From: JBMNUL01 sp050946255
GTDB lineage: Bacteria > Actinomycetota > Coriobacteriia > Coriobacteriales > CADBOM01
Assembly: GCA_050946255.1 (NCBI GenBank)
Contig: JBMNUL010000001.1
Location: 1-53,700 of the forward strand
Direction of reading: 5' to 3'
Length of the DNA stretch: 53,700 bases
Position numbers and translations under genes: made by a program. Positions 53,324 to 53,700 of the stretch are shown in pieces. Under the pieces are notes generated by a model. It had not been told where the DNA came from. It saw only the letters and a program-made list of their open reading frames with translations, and ran no database searches. The first letter of the stretch is position 1; the number at the start of each line of letters is the position of its first letter.

Positions 53324-53700
53324 ATGGACATCGACTCCGGCCCAGACCTCTTCGACTCCTCCGAGATCTCCGACTTCGATCTCTTGGCAGATGAGAGCAA
53401 TTCCGCAAATCTTTCCCCGCTGGTTGGCAGCGAGCTCTCTCTGAAAGACCAGGTGCAGAAGGTCCCGCAGCTCCCCGGTGTGTACCTGTGGAAGGATGCC
53501 GAGGGAACAGTCATCTACGTCGGCAAGGCCAAGCAGCTCCGCAGCCGCATGATGCAATACATCATGCAGACCGACGAACGCGTGATGATTCCGTTCATGA
53601 TGGAGAAGGCGCGCTCGTTCGACTATATCGTCACCGACAACGAGCACGAAGCGCTTGTCCTCGAGAAGAACCTGATCAACCAGTACAGTCCCTATTACAA
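53324..53700 (+). CDS. uvrC: UvrABC excinuclease subunit C, N-terminal part (3' truncated by window edge)
   Basis: Open to the window end. The GIY-YIG nuclease domain begins at about residue 49 (PQLPGVYLWKDAEGTVIYVGKAKQLRSR), followed by FDYIVTDNEHEALVLEKNLI. About 45 residues of an acidic, Ser/Asp-rich segment precede the domain (MDIDSGPDLFDSSEISDFDL...). In most UvrC proteins the nuclease domain starts within 10-20 residues, so this extension is unusual. The start has only a weak Shine-Dalgarno; an internal start is conceivable. UvrC makes the two incisions around a lesion after UvrAB. Coupled to uvrA. Confidence 0.94.
   Translation, partial: MDIDSGPDLFDSSEISDFDLLADESNSANLSPLVGSELSLKDQVQKVPQLPGVYLWKDAEGTVIYVGKAKQLRSRMMQYIMQTDERVMIPFMMEKARSFDYIVTDNEHEALVLEKNLINQYSPYY

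Overview
The window looks like chromosomal DNA of a Gram-positive actinobacterium, most probably class Coriobacteriia (Eggerthellales/Coriobacteriales type). This is inferred from the moderately GC-rich coding sequence, an actinobacterial-style gene set (whiA, rapZ, yvcK, LexA with CGAAC-N4-GTTCG SOS boxes), anaerobic FAD/BFD oxidoreductases and several uroporphyrinogen-decarboxylase (UroD)-fold methyltransferase paralogues. No phage, transposon, integron or CRISPR array is visible. All identifications come from reading motifs; no database search was run.

Layout. 0-6 kb: the 3' end of ligA, then accessory metabolic genes (amidohydrolase, arylamine N-acetyltransferase, a UroD-like methyltransferase) and a leftward thpR-queF-yhhQ group for 7-deazaguanine metabolism, with a probable preQ1-I riboswitch in front of yhhQ. 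6-14 kb: a rightward cell-wall/tRNA-modification cluster, glmS-acpS-alr-udg-tsaE-tsaBD, in which AcpS carries long acidic extensions, TsaB and TsaD are fused, and the common partners nnr and rimI are absent. 14-18 kb: a small unknown protein, tRNA-Ala, a lipoprotein, and an Rrf2 regulator beside cysK with a palindrome on the cysK -35 element. 18-22.3 kb: three UroD-fold paralogues. 22.4-24 kb: lexA divergent from a small membrane protein, sharing three SOS boxes. 24-27.3 kb: a three-gene redox operon (GlpA-like, NAD/FAD oxidoreductase, DUF1667). 27.4-36.5 kb: nrdR, then rapZ-yvcK-whiA and gap-pgk-tpiA-gpmI-secG, linking envelope regulation to lower glycolysis. 36.5-37.6 kb: four tRNA genes (Leu, Cys, Gly, Val). 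37.8-46 kb: ybaK, a NYN-LOTUS protein, a diacylglycerol kinase, RNase D, a YugP-like protease, xseAB, a HIT protein and ackA. 46.4-53.7 kb: ftsK, rodZ-like, uvrA and the start of uvrC.

The most unusual features are (i) the compact lexA/small-membrane-protein SOS region, where one SOS box fills the 17-nt spacer of the rightward promoter; (ii) recurrent degenerate short tandem repeats in intergenic DNA, each locus having its own unit, several of which include the last codons and stop codon of the preceding gene; (iii) UroD-fold paralogues in which the zinc-type HxC motif is replaced; (iv) the preQ1 aptamer candidate; and (v) the extended AcpS. Start codons were chosen from Shine-Dalgarno spacing and family length, and TTG or GTG starts are frequent.
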